Assembly: GCA_028826165.1 (NCBI GenBank)
Contig: JAPDFW010000061.1
Coordinates: forward strand, 124,001-188,000
Direction of reading: 5' to 3'
Origin: Anaeramoeba ignava
Taxonomy: Eukaryota > Metamonada > Anaeramoebidae
Length of the DNA stretch: 64,000 nucleotides
In this document: piece after piece, positions 26,201-37,639 of the stretch
Numbering within the stretch: position 1 is the first letter of the stretch
How the letters are laid out: each line of letters begins with the position of its first letter
Translations under genes and position numbers: made by a program
Notes under the pieces: model-generated
What the model was told of the DNA's origin: nothing
Seen by the model: only the letters and a program-made list of their open reading frames with translations
Databases searched by the model: none

Positions 26201-26569
26201 CATAAAAATCAAATTGAAAATCCAAATCAACAAATTCAAGAATCCACTCAAAGATATTCAAAAGAAGATCAAGAAAGAAGAAGACATTATCATCAACCAA
26301 AAGATTCATCACTAAATTATCCAACTCATCATAGCAGAGAAACAAGAACATTTAATTTGCAAAGAGAAAGAACTTCGAATAAAGATCCACAAATTAATCC
26401 AATTCAAAAAAATTCTCAAAGAATAATTAGTTTAGATCAAGAGCATAATTTGAAGAATCGAGTCAGTTCTCGAATTTCAAAGTTTTCTACTTCTTCTGCT
26501 CATTCTCCAAAATATGAAAGAGAAAGACCAAAAGATCCTTATAAAAGATCTGGAGTTTTAAGAAAATAA
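17285..26569 (+). CDS. THOC2: THO complex subunit 2 (mRNA export, TREX)
   Basis: Proposed exons are 17285-17358, 21592-22408 and 22493-26569, which join to 1655 residues. THOC2 is the scaffold of the THO/TREX complex that couples transcription to mRNA export. Recognisable THOC2 signatures include KQPKFNLFEEESEGYSKI, FNLDPNRVVDIILD, LLGFKFQFYQ, then SGLAVPLLILIANQRS and the ELCxxYHLExEVAWxxxRP region (here DLCKKYHLEQEVAWEIFRP). After acidic and N/E-rich linkers, the C-terminal ~280 residues are basic, R/S/H/K-rich, with an (HS)n run near nt 26,005, as in THOC2 tails. Exon 1 encodes only about 25 residues and is separated by a 4.2-kb repeat intron. Its donor GTTTAAAT is weaker than the usual GTAAAA, so this junction is the least certain point. 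The 84-nt second intron has no in-frame stop; removing it restores the family's YxxLLPSD spacing. Confidence 0.88.
17380..21570. repeat. Intronic 12-bp tandem array, unit ATTATAAATAAA
   Basis: About 4.2 kb of TATAAATAAAAT / TATAAATTAAAT 12-mers with sporadic single-base length changes fills the first intron of the THO2 gene. No coding or RNA feature was seen inside. It is the largest repeat block in the window. Confidence 0.92.
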
Positions 26570-26639
26570 AACAAAAAGCAAATCAATAAACATTAAAAGA
26601 AAAAAAACCATTAACATTTTAATTACCAAATCTAAAAAA

Positions 26640-29005
26640 TAAATTTTTAAATTAATTTGAAATAAAAATAAAATTAAATAAAATTGATTTAATTATTAAT
26701 ATTTATTTATTAAAATATTTTTATTATTTAGATTAATTTGAAATAAAATCCAAAAATAAAATTAAATAAAATAAAATTAATTATTAATATTTATTAATTA
26801 AAATATTTTTATTCCACTTTTTTTTAAATTAAAAAATATATTTAAAATTTAATTAAATTTATTTATAATATTTAATTATTTTTATTATTTAAATTAATTT
26901 GAAATTAAATCAAAAATAAAATTAAATAAAATAAATTTAATTATTAATATTTATTAATTAAAATATTTTTATTCCACTTTTTTTTGAATTAAAAATATAT
27001 TTAAAATTAAATTAAATTTATTAATAATATTTAATTATTTTTATTATTTAGATTAATTTGAAATTAAATCAAAAAATAAAATTAAATAAAATAAATTTAA
27101 TTATTAATATTTATTTATTAAAATATTTTTATTCCACTTTTTTTTAAATTAAAAATATATTTAAAATTAAATTAAATTTATTTATAATATTTAATTATTT
27201 TTATTATTTAGATTAATTTGAAATTAAAATCAAAAAATAAAATTGAATAAAATTGATTTAATTATTAATATTTATTTATTAAAATATTTTTATTCCACTT
27301 TTTTTTGAATTAAAAATATATTTAAAATTAAATTATATTTATTAATAATATTTAATTATTTTTATTATTTAGATTAATTTGAAATTAAAATCAAAAAATA
27401 AAATTAAATAAAATAAATTTAAATATTAATATTTATTTATTAAAAATATTTTTATTCCACTTTTTTTTAATTAAAAATATATTTAAAATTAAATTATATT
27501 TATTAATAATATTTAATTATTTTTATTATTTACATTAATTTGAAATAAAATCAAAAATAAAATTAAATAAAATTGATTTAATTATTAATATTTATTAATT
27601 AAAATATTTTTATTCCACTTTTTTTTAAATTAAAAAATATATTTAAAATTAAATTATATTTATTAATAATATTTAATTATTTTTATTATTTATATTAATT
27701 TGGAATTAAATCCAAAAATAAAATTGAATAAAATAAATTTAATTATTAATATTTATTTATTAAAATATTTTTATTCCACTTTTTTTTAATTAAAAAATAT
27801 ATTTAAAATTAAATTATATTTATTTATAATATTTAATTATTTTTATTATTTAGATTAATTTGAAATAAAATCCAAAAATAAAATTGAATAAAATAAATTT
27901 AAATATTAATATTTATTTATTAAAATATTTTTATTCCACTTTTTTTTAAATTAAAAAATATATTTAAAATTAAATTATATTTATTAATAATATTTAATTA
28001 TTTTTATTATTTAGATTAATTTGAAATTAAATCCAAAAATGAAATTAAATAAAATAAATTTAATTATTAATATTTATTAATTAAAATATTTTTATTCCAC
28101 TTTTTTTTTGAATTAAAAAATATATTTAAAATTAAATTAAATTTATTAATAATATTTAATTATTTTTATTATTTAAATTAATTTGAATTAAAATCAAAAA
28201 TAAAATTAAATAAAATAAATTTAAATATTAATATTTATTAATTAAAATATTTTTATTCCACTTTTTTTGAATTAAAAATATATTTAAAATTAAATTATAT
28301 TTATTAATAATATTTAATTATTTTTATTATTTAGATTAATTTAATTTAAAATCCAAAAATAAAATTAAATAAAATAAATTTAATTATTAATATTTATTTA
28401 TTAAAATATTTTTATTCCACTTTTTTTTAAATTAAAAAATATATTTAAAATTAAATTAAATTTATTAATAATATTTAATTATTTTTATTATTTAGATTAA
28501 TTTAATTTAAAATCCAAAAAATAAAATTAAATAAAATAAATTTAATTATTAATATTTATTTATTAAAATATTTTTATTCCACTTTTTGAATTAAAAATAT
28601 ATTTAAAATTAAATTAAATTTATTAATAATATTTAATTATTTTTATTATTTAGATTAATTTGAAATAAAATCCAAAAAATAAAATTAAATAAAATAAAAT
28701 TAATTATTTTTATTTATTTATTAAAATATTTTTATTCCACTTTTTTTTAAATTAAAAAATATATTTAAAATTAAATTATATTTATTAATAATATTTAATT
28801 ATTTTTATTATTTAGATTAATTTGAAATAAAATCCAAAAATAAAATTAAATAAAATAAATTTAATTATTAATATTTATTTATTAAAATATTTTTATTCCA
28901 CTTTTTTTTGAATTAAAAATATATTTAAAATTAAATTATATTTATTAATAATATTTAATTATTTTTATTATTTAGATTAATTTGAAATAAAATCCAAAAA
29001 AAAAA
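26640..29005. repeat. ~161-bp satellite, about 14 tandem copies
   Basis: The landmark ATTTTTATTCCACTTTTTTTT recurs near 26,811, 26,971, 27,131, 27,291, 27,454, 27,611, 27,771, 27,932, 28,092, 28,251, 28,411, 28,572, 28,732 and 28,893, a spacing of about 161 bp. Each unit also has TAATATTTAATTATTTTTATTATTTA and GATTAATTTGAAAT(A/T)AAAT segments. Copies differ by a few substitutions and small indels. The array lies between the THO2 3' end and tRNA-Asn and contains no open frame of note. Confidence 0.92.
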
Positions 29006-29051
29006 GTGGAATAAAAAAATAAATAAAAACAAAAAAATAAAAATAAAATAA

Positions 29052-29124
29052 CTCTCGGGGGAGGGATCGAACCTCCAACCTTTTGATTAACAGTCAAACG
29101 CGCTGCCGATTACGCTACCCAAGA
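29052..29124 (-). tRNA. trnN-GTT: tRNA-Asn (anticodon GTT)
   Basis: A 73-nt cloverleaf on the complement. The acceptor stem TCTTGGG pairs with CCCGAGA (one G-U). The anticodon stem-loop is TTTGA-CTGTTAA-TCAAA with anticodon GTT. The T arm is GGAGG-TTCGATC-CCTCC, and the D arm carries AATCGGCAG. There is no intron and no encoded CCA; the discriminator is G. A T-rich run follows the 3' end on the minus strand (nt ~29,050 down to ~29,020), fitting RNA polymerase III termination. It is by far the most GC-rich spot in its surroundings. Confidence 0.95.
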
Positions 29125-29763
29125 TAATTTAATTTAATTTAATTTAAATTATTTTTTTTTTCTTATTTTTTTTTTTAAAAAGTGGGTTATTTAAATTATT
29201 AAAAATATAAAATTCTTTTTTTTTTTAATTTTTTTTTTATTAATTAAAATTAAATTATTTAAATCAATTCTTTTAATAAATTCCTTTCTTTTTCTTTTAA
29301 ACTTTTTCTAAAGATTAAAAATCAATGTCTAATTTATTCTTTTCTTTTTCTCTTTTTTTAATAAAAAAGTGGAATAAATTTTTTGATCTTTAACATATAA
29401 ATATAAAAAATGGGAATAGATTTAATTTAATATTTAATTTATAAATTAATTTGAAAATATAATTTAATATTTAATTTTATGTTTAAAATAATAATTTAAT
29501 GTTTTAAATTTAAATATTTTATTATTTAAATATTTAACATAAAAATATAAAAAATAAGAATAGATTTAATTTAATATTTAATTTATAAATTAATTTAAAA
29601 ATATAATTTAATATTTAATTTTATTATTAAAATAATAATTTAATGTTTTAAATTTAAATATTTTATTTTAATTTTAATTTTAATTTTAATTTTAATTTTA
29701 ATTTTGATTTTAATTTTAATTTGAATTTTGATTTTGATTTTAATTTTAATTTTAATTTTAATT
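29125..29763. repeat. AT-rich spacer with two ~145-bp direct copies and a TTTTAA tract
   Basis: No gene is seen. Two copies of a ~145-bp unit (AACATA(T/A)AAATATAAAAAAT..., AATAGATTTAATTTAATATT...) start near 29,391 and 29,536. TTTTAA hexamers follow from about 29,660 up to the RCC1-BTB stop codon. A GTGGAATAAA motif lies at about 29,369. Related ~145-bp units occur on the far side of this gene array at 37.7-38.7 kb. Confidence 0.7.
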
Positions 29764-31524
29764 TTAATTTTGATTATTAAATTTGTTAATTAATAAATCA
29801 AATAAATTTGGATTTGTTTGATTTAATTGAAAATAATCAATTCCAATTTGAATTTCATTAATCATTTCTTGTGTAATTTGAATTTCATTTTTAATTTGAT
29901 TTGAATAAATCCAATATTCAAATATTTGAAATGATTTATTACTTAATTCACTATAATCTGTAACTTTATTAGATTTATCTTCAGTTACAGATAAAAACAT
30001 TCCTCGATATAATTCACTTCTCATTATTAATATTAATTTTGGAAATTTATATTTCTTTTCTTTTCTTTCAATTATAAAATCTTTTCCATTTTCATTTAAA
30101 TAAATTCTTTTCATTGTTTCTTCAATTTTTTCATTTAAATTTATAATTTCTTTAATTTTTGAATATAATTTTGGATTTATAATTCTGTTTGAATAAATCA
30201 TTTCAAATATTTGATTTGATTCTTTAATTGATTTTTTTGAAATAATTTCTCGAAGTTTTTCAATTTGATTTTCATTTTGATTTTGATTTAATCTATATTT
30301 CAATATTAATTTATGAGCTTCAATTATTTCTCCATTTTTGGTTTTAAATGAAATATCACAAAATTCTTTTCTTTCAAATAATTTTATCAAATCTTCTTCA
30401 AGATTGGAAAAAGAAGGTGAATAATAAAGAAATGATTTAAATTCTCCACAAGAAATATGATAATTAGAAATATTTTCATTAAATCTTAATTTAGGAAGTT
30501 CAATTTGAATTGGAATTGATTGATATTCTGCATCTCCAGTTCCTAATTGACCATAAAAATTATCTCCAAATACTATTAATTTTGATTTAGAAGTTAAAAT
30601 CAAAGTATGATCGAATCCAACAGAAAAATCAAGAATATCATCATCATTTTCAAATAAAGATGATTTGATTTCAGTAAATTCATAAGTATTTTCATCTTTA
30701 CCAAGTCCATTATATAGATAATTCCCACATGAATAAAGTTTTCTTTTTGGATTTTCATTTTCATTTTCATTTTCAATCAACATTATTGAATAGGAATCTC
30801 CACATTTAATATCAATTATTTTGCCTTTTGGAATATTTTGGATTTTAGTTAATTTATGGATTTTTGTTTCTTCTTTTCTTGATTCTCCTAATCCAAGTTG
30901 ACCATAATAATTATATCCGCATCCAAATAATTCTTGATTTGAATTTAAAAGAAAAACATATATTGAAGTATTTCCTGAAAATATTTTAGAAACATTTTTC
31001 ATCATTAAAATTGGTTTTTCTGTTTTTTTAAATGTTTTAGAATCAAAAACAAGTTGACTATGTTGATTTGAACCAATTCCATAAGCATTTTGATTTGAAG
31101 TTAATAAGTAAATTGAATTGAATCCAGAAACAATATCTTGAATTATTCTATCATTTGTATCTTCAATTAATGATGAAATATTGATAAATTCTTTTTTATT
31201 TTTTGGATTAATATCAATTCCTTTTGCAAATACATTTCCTTCTATTGTTAAAATAGCTTCATTTCGATAATCAACAGATACTTTTTGAATATTTTCAATT
31301 TGGATTTTTTCAGGTTTTTGATTTGGATCATTTTCTTTTGAATATTCTATTGCTTTTCCATTTTCAAAAAGGAAAATTATTACAAATTTTCCTGATGAAA
31401 TTTGTTTAATTTGTTTTTCATTTTCATTTTCAAATTTAAATTGAATTGGTTTTATTATTAAATTTGGTTCATTTTTGATAATAATTGGAGATTGATTTAA
31501 ACCAAAAAATAAACAATCATTCAT
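29764..31524 (-). CDS. RCC1-like propeller with double BTB domain (copy A, intact)
   Basis: A 586-residue intact frame. Residues ~1-375 are degenerate RCC1 repeats (GIGSNQHSQL, CGYNYYGQLGLGE, FGDNFYGQLGTGD), each ending in the glycine-rich turn of the seven-bladed RCC1 propeller. Two BTB-like segments follow: ~385-450 (FERKEFCDISFKTKNGEII, AHKLILKYRL) and ~475-580 (KDFIIERKEKKYKFPKLILI, RSELYRGMF). RCC1-BTB proteins commonly act as substrate adaptors for Cul3 ubiquitin ligases or bind small GTPases. The role here is inferred from architecture only. This is the only one of seven copies in the window without a frameshift, although it has private changes (SQLVFDS for GQLGFDS). The ATG is preceded on the sense strand by TTTCATTTTTTTCTTTT. 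No introns. Confidence 0.88.
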   Translation of the reverse strand: MNDCLFFGLNQSPIIIKNEPNLIIKPIQFKFENENEKQIKQISSGKFVIIFLFENGKAIEYSKENDPNQKPEKIQIENIQKVSVDYRNEAILTIEGNVFAKGIDINPKNKKEFINISSLIEDTNDRIIQDIVSGFNSIYLLTSNQNAYGIGSNQHSQLVFDSKTFKKTEKPILMMKNVSKIFSGNTSIYVFLLNSNQELFGCGYNYYGQLGLGESRKEETKIHKLTKIQNIPKGKIIDIKCGDSYSIMLIENENENENPKRKLYSCGNYLYNGLGKDENTYEFTEIKSSLFENDDDILDFSVGFDHTLILTSKSKLIVFGDNFYGQLGTGDAEYQSIPIQIELPKLRFNENISNYHISCGEFKSFLYYSPSFSNLEEDLIKLFERKEFCDISFKTKNGEIIEAHKLILKYRLNQNQNENQIEKLREIISKKSIKESNQIFEMIYSNRIINPKLYSKIKEIINLNEKIEETMKRIYLNENGKDFIIERKEKKYKFPKLILIMRSELYRGMFLSVTEDKSNKVTDYSELSNKSFQIFEYWIYSNQIKNEIQITQEMINEIQIGIDYFQLNQTNPNLFDLLINKFNNQN

Positions 31525-31589
31525 TTTTGAAAAGAAAAAAATGAAAAAATGAAAAAATAAAAAAATAATTTTTGGAATTTTAATTTAAA

Positions 31590-32080
31590 TTTTAATTTGA
31601 ATTTTAATTTTGATTATTAAATTTGTTAATTAATAAATTTTAATTTTTAATTTTAATTTTAAATATAATTTTAAATTTAAATTTTGATTTTAATTTTAAT
31701 TTTAATTTTAATTTTAATTTTAATTTTGATTTTAATTTTAATTTTGATTTTAATTTTAATTTTAATTTTAATTTTAATTTTAATTTTAATTTTAATTTTA
31801 ATTTTAATTTTAATTTTAATTTTAATTTTAATTTTAATTTTAATTAATAAATTTTAATTTTTAATTTTAATTTTAAATTTTAATTTTTGATTTTTTAATT
31901 TAATTTTAATTTTAATTTTAATTTTAATTTTAATTTTGATTTTAATTTTAATTTTAATTTTAATTTTAATTTTAATTTTAATTTTAATTTTAATTTTGAT
32001 TTTAATTTTGATTTTTAATTTTAATTTTAATTTTAATTTTAATTTTAATTTTAATTTTAATTTTGATTTTAATTTTAATT
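31590..32080. repeat. TTTTAA hexamer array between RCC1-BTB copies A and B
   Basis: Near-pure AATTTT hexamers with scattered TTTTGA variants, including a short fragment (near 31,612) that repeats the 3' end of the gene, ATTAAATTTGTTAATTAATA. No other feature is visible. Confidence 0.85.
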
Positions 32081-33860
32081 TTAATTTTGATTTTGATTAT
32101 TAAATTTGTTAATTAATAAATCAAATAAATTTGGATTTGTTTGATTTAATTGAAAATAATCAATTCCAATTTCAATTTCATTAATAATTTGTTGTGTAAT
32201 TTGAATTTCTTCTTTAATTTGATTTGAATAAATCCAATATTCAAATATTTCAAATGATTTATTACTTAATTCACTATAATCTGTAACTTTATTTGATTTA
32301 TCTTCAGTTACAGATAAAAACATTCCTCGATATAATTCACTTCTCATTATTAATATTAATTTTGGAAATTTATATTGTTTTTCTTTTCTTTCAATTATAA
32401 AATCTTTTTCATTTTCATTTTCATTTAAATAAATTCTTTTCATTGTTTCTTCAATTTTTTCATTTGAATTTATAATTTCTTTAATTTCAGAATATAATTT
32501 TGGATTTATTATTCTGTTTGAATAAATCATTTCAAATATTTGATTTGATTCTTTAATTGATTTTTTTGAAATAATTTCTTGAAGTTTTTCAATTTGATTT
32601 TCATTTTGATTTTGATTTAATCTATATTTCAATATTAATTTATGAGCTTCAATTATTTCTCCATTTTTGGTTTTAAATGAAATATCACAAAATTCTTTTC
32701 TTTCAAATAATTTTATCAAATCTTCTTCAAGATTGGAAAAAGAAGGTGAATAATAAAGAAATGATTTATGATAACCACAAGAAATATGATAATTTGAAAT
32801 ATTTTCATTAAATCTTAATTTAGGAAGTTCGATTTGAATTGGAATTAATTGTTCTTCTGTATCTCCAGTTCCTAATGGGCCATAAAAATTATCTCCAAAT
32901 CCAATTAATTTTGAATTGGAGGTTAAAATCAAAGTATGATCGAATCCAACAGAAAAATCAATAATATCATCATTTTCAAATAAAGATGATTTGATTTCAG
33001 TAAATTCATAAATATTTTCATCTTTGCCAAGTCCATTATATTCATAATATCCACATGAATAAAGTTTTCTTTTTGGATTTTCATTTTGATTTTCAATCAA
33101 CATTATTGAATACGGATGCCCACATTGAATATCAATTATTTTGCCCTTTTGGAATATTTTGTATTTTGGTTAATTTTTGAACGTTTGTTTCTTCTTTTCT
33201 TGATTCTCCTAATCCAAGTTGACCATAATAATTATATCCGCATCCAAATAATTCTTGATTTGAATTTAAAAGAAAAATGTATCTTGAACAATTTCCTGAA
33301 AATATTTTAGAAACATTTTTCATCATTAAAATTGGTTTTTCTGTTTTTTTAAATGTTTTAGAATCAAAACCAAGTTGACTATGTTCATTTAAACCAATTC
33401 CATAAGCATTTTGATTTGAAGTTAATAAGTAAATTGAATTGAATCCAGAAACAACATCTTCAATTATTCTATCATTTGTATCTTCAATTAATGATGAAAT
33501 ATTGATAAATTCTTTTGGATTTTTTGGATTAATATCAATCCCTTTTGCAAATAAATTTCCTTCTAATGTTAAAATAGCTTCATTTCGATAGCCAACAGTT
33601 ACTTTTTGAATATTTTCTTCAATTTGGATTTTTTGAGGATTTTGTTTTGAATCATTTTCTTTTGGATATTCTATTGCTTTTCCATTTTTAAAAAGGAAAA
33701 TTGTTGAAAATAAACTTGTTGAAATTTGTTTAATTTGTTTTTCATTTTCATTTTCATTTTCATTTTCAAATTTAAATTGAATTGGTTTTATTATTTTATC
33801 TTGTTCATTTTTGATAAGAATTGGAGATTGATTTAAACCAAAAAATAAAATTTCATTCAT
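32081..33860 (-). pseudogene. RCC1-double-BTB protein, copy B (one frameshift)
   Basis: Homologous over its full length to copy A. The frame from ATG 33860 runs through the first RCC1 repeats to NIPKG and then stops. The rest (RCC1 repeats, both BTB segments, stop at 32081) is conserved in the next frame. The break is one extra base in the CCC run at 33144-33146 (GGG in the sense strand, where copy A has GG). Copy E, 25 kb away, has the same extra base at the same site. Coding sequence beyond the break is well preserved, so this is a very recent lesion, an assembly error or, less likely, a recoding site. Confidence 0.75.
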
Positions 33861-33899
33861 TTTTGAAAAGAAAAAAATGAAAAAAATGAAAAATGATTT

Positions 33900-34036
33900 T
33901 TATTTTTATTTTTTGAATTTTAATTTTAATTTTGATTTTAATTGTAAATTTTAATTTTAATTTTAATTTTAATTTTAATTTTAATTTTAATTTTAGATTT
34001 TAATTTTAATTTTGAATTTTAATTTTAATTTTAATT
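33900..34036. repeat. TTTTAA hexamer spacer between copies B and C
   Basis: A short tract of ATTTTA hexamers between the start of copy B and the stop of copy C, with the T-rich start-proximal element of copy B at its left end. Nothing else is visible. Confidence 0.75.
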
Positions 34037-35811
34037 TTAATTTTGATTATTAAATTTGTTAATTAATAAATCAAATAAATTTGGATTTGTTTGATTTAAT
34101 TGAAAATAATCAATTCCAATTTCAATTTCATTAATAATTTGTTGTGTAATTTGAATTTCATCTTTTAATTTGATTTGAATAAATCCAATATTCAAATATT
34201 TCAAATGATTTATTACTTAATTCACTATAATCTGTAACTTTATTTAGATTTATCTTCTGTTACAGATAAAAACATTCCTCGATATAATTCACTTCTCATT
34301 ATTAATATTAATTTTGGAAATTTATATTGTTTTTCTTTTCTTTCAATTATAAAATCTTTTTCATTTTCATTTAAATAAATTCTTTTCATTGTTTCTTCAA
34401 TTTTTTCATTTGAATTTATAATTTCTTTAATTTCAGAATATAATATTGGATTTATTATTCTGTTTGAATAAATCATTTCAAATATTTGATTTGATTCTTT
34501 AATTGATTTTTTTGAAATAATTTCTCGAAGTTTTTCAATTTGATTTTGATTTTGATTTAATCTATATTTCAATATTAATTTGTGAGCTGAGATTATTTCT
34601 CCATTTTCTGTTTTAAATGAAATATCACAAAATTCTTTTCTTCTAAATAGTTTTATCAAATCTTCTTCAAGATTGGAAAAAGAAGAATAATAATAAAGAA
34701 ATGATTTATGAAATCCACAAGAAATATGATAATTTGAAATATTTTCATTAAATCTTAATTTAGGAAGTTCAATTTGAATTGGAATTAATTGTTCTTCTGC
34801 ATCTCCAGTTCCTAATTGACCATGTTCATTATCTCCAAATCCAATTAATTTTGAATTAGAAGTTAAAATCAAAGTATGATCGAATCCAACAGAAATATCA
34901 AGAATATCATCATTTTCAAATAAAGATGATTTGATTTCAGTAAATTCATAAGTATTTTCATCTTTGCCAAGTCCATTATATTCATAATATCCACATGAAT
35001 AAAGTTTTCTTTTTGGATTTTCATTTTCATTTTCATTTTCATTTTCAATCAACATTATTGAATACGGATGCCCACATTTAATATCAATTATTTTGCCTTT
35101 TGGAATATTTTGGATTTTGGTTAATTTTTGAACATTTGTTTCTTCTTTTCTTGATTCTCCTAATCCAAGTTGACCATAATAATTATATCCGCATACAAAT
35201 AATTCTTGATTTGAATTTAAAAGAAAAACATATCTTGAACAATTTCCTGAAAATATTTTAGAAACATTTTTCATCATTAAAATTGGTTTTTCTGTTTTTT
35301 TAAGTGTTTTAGAATCAAAACCAAGTTGACCAAATTGATTTGAGCCAATACCATAAACATTATGATTTGAAGTTAATAAGTAAATTGAATTGAATCCAGA
35401 AACAACATCTTCAATTATTCTATCATTTGTATCTTCAATTAATGATGAAATATTGATAAATTCATTTGGATTTTTTAGATTAATATCAATTCCTTTTGCA
35501 AATACATTTCCTTCTATTGTTAAAATAGCTTCATTTCGATAGCCAACAGTTACTTTTTGAATATTTTCTTCAATTTGGATTTTTTGAGGATTTTGTTTTG
35601 AATCTTCTTCATTTAAATATTCTATTGCTTTTCCATTTTCAAAAAGGAAAATTGTTGAAAATAAACTTGTTGAAATTTGTTTAATTTGTTTTTCATTTTC
35701 ATTTTCATTTTCATTTTCAAATTTAAATTGAATTGGTTTTGTTATTTTATCTTGTTCATTTTTGATAAGAATTGGAGATTGATTTAAACCAAAAAATATA
35801 ATTTCATTCAT
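34037..35811 (-). pseudogene. RCC1-double-BTB protein, copy C (two frameshifts near the 3' end)
   Basis: An open frame of 523 codons from ATG 35811 covers the RCC1 propeller, the first BTB segment and most of the second, and stops after SVTEDKSK. An extra T (sense A) in 34242-34245 causes the stop. A second extra T lies in the TTTT at 34163-34166. With both removed, the family C-terminus through NKFNNQN ends at TAA 34039-34037. If real, the product lacks the last ~60 residues of the second BTB segment. It is otherwise very similar to copy B. Confidence 0.75.
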
Positions 35812-35873
35812 TTTTGGAAAAGAAAAAAATGAAAAAAATAATTTTGGAATTTTTATTTATTTTGATTTTGATT

Positions 35874-37635
35874 TTAATTTTGATTATTAAATTTGTTAAT
35901 TAATAAATCAAATAAATTTGGATATGTTTGATTTAATTGAAAATAATCAATTCCAATTTCAATTTCATTAATAATTTGTTGTGTAATTTGAATTTCATCT
36001 TTAATTTGATTTGAATAAATCCAATATTCAAATATTTGAAATGATTTATTACTTAATTCACTATAATCTGTAACTTTATTAGATTTATCTTCAGTTACAG
36101 ATAAAAACATTCCTCGATATAATTCACTTCTCATTATTAATATTAATTTTGGGAAATTTATATTGTTTTTCTTTTCTTTCAATTATAAAATCTTTTTCAT
36201 TTTCATTTAAATAAATTCTTTTCATTGTTTCTTCAATTTTTTCATTTAAATTTATAATTTCTTTAATTTCAGAATATAATATTGGATTTATTTTGGAATT
36301 GTTTGAATAAATCATTTCAAATATTTGATTTGATTCTTTAATTGATTTTTTTGAAATAATTTCTTTAAGTTTTTCAATTTGATTTTCATTTTGATTTAAT
36401 CTATATTTCAATATTAATTTATGAGCTTCAATTATTTCTCCATTTTTGGTTTTAAATGAAATATCACAAAATTCTTTTCTTTTAAATAATTTTATCAAAT
36501 CTTCTTCAAGATTGGAAAAAGAAGGAGAATAATAAAGAAATGATTTAAATTCTCCACAAGAAATATGATAATTAGAAATATCTTCATTAAATCTTAATTT
36601 AGGAAGTTCAATTTGAATTGGAATTAATTGATCTTCTGTATTTCCGGTTCCTAATTCACCATAATTATTACTTCCAAATCCAATTAATTTTGAATTGGAG
36701 GTTAAAATCAAAGTATGTTCACTTCCACAAGAAATTTCTTGAATATTATCATTTTCAAATAAAGATGATTTGATTTCAGTAAATTCATAAGTATTTTCTT
36801 TTTTGCCAAGTCCATTACATCCAGAATACCCACATGAATAAAGTTTTCTGTTTTCATTTTCATCTTCAATCAACATTATTGAATGTGAATTTCCGCATTG
36901 AATATCAGTAATTGTTCCTTTTGGAATATTTTGGATTTTGGTTAATTTATCGATTTTCCAATCTTTTATTGATTCTCCTAATCCAAGTTGACCATAATAA
37001 TTATTACCACATCCAAATAATTCTCGATTTGAATTTAAAAGAAAAACAGAATTCGAGCAACTTCCTGAAAATATTTTAGAAACATTTTTCATCATTAAAA
37101 TTGGTTTGTGTGGTTTATATAGATATTTATCAACAACTTCGTTATAGAATTCTGGACCATTTCCATAAGCATTTTGATTTGAAGTTAATAAGTAAATTGA
37201 TTCTCTTCCACAAACAATATCTTCAATTATTCTATCATTTATATCTTCAATTAATGATGAAATATTGATAAATTCATTTGTATTTTCTGGATTAATATCA
37301 ATTCCTTTTGCAAATACATTTCCTTTAAAAGTTAACATAATTTTATTCTGAAAACCAATAGATATTTTTTTGATATTTTTATTTTGTATTTGGTAAGGAT
37401 TTTTATCTAGTTCATCTTCTTCTAAGTATTCTATTGCTTTTCCATTTTCAAAAAGGAAAATTGTTGAAGATTCACTTGTTGAAATTTGTTTAATTTGTTT
37501 TTCATTTTCATTTTCATTTTCAAATTTAAATTGAATAGGTTTTGTTATTTTATTTGATTTAGATAAAAAGTGAAATTTTATATTTAAACCAAAAAATAAA
37601 ATTTTCTGTTGTTTTTGTTGTTGTTTTTTTTTCAT
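35874..37635 (-). pseudogene. RCC1-double-BTB protein, copy D (one frameshift)
   Basis: The most divergent member of this sub-array. The 503-codon frame from ATG 37635 starts MKKKQQQKQQ instead of MN(D/E)xxFFGLN and has its own propeller variants. It runs into the second BTB segment and stops after YKFPKI. One extra G in 36151-36153 shifts the frame. The remaining ~100 codons (FPKLILIMRSELYRGMF to NKFNNQN) continue in the next frame to 35874. The break lies in a homopolymer at a site where other copies keep the same total run length, so either error or recent decay is possible. Confidence 0.75.
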
Positions 37636-37639
37636 TTTG

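Noticed and set aside
26640-29005. Transposon remnant in the 161-bp satellite
   Set aside because: No terminal inverted repeats, target duplications or transposase-like coding sequence were visible.
33116-33310. Short plus-strand frame opposite RCC1-BTB copy B, with a similar one at 58628-58828 opposite copy E
   Set aside because: Antisense shadows of the same conserved coding segment. They appear in both copies only because the copies are homologous and share the same insertion.
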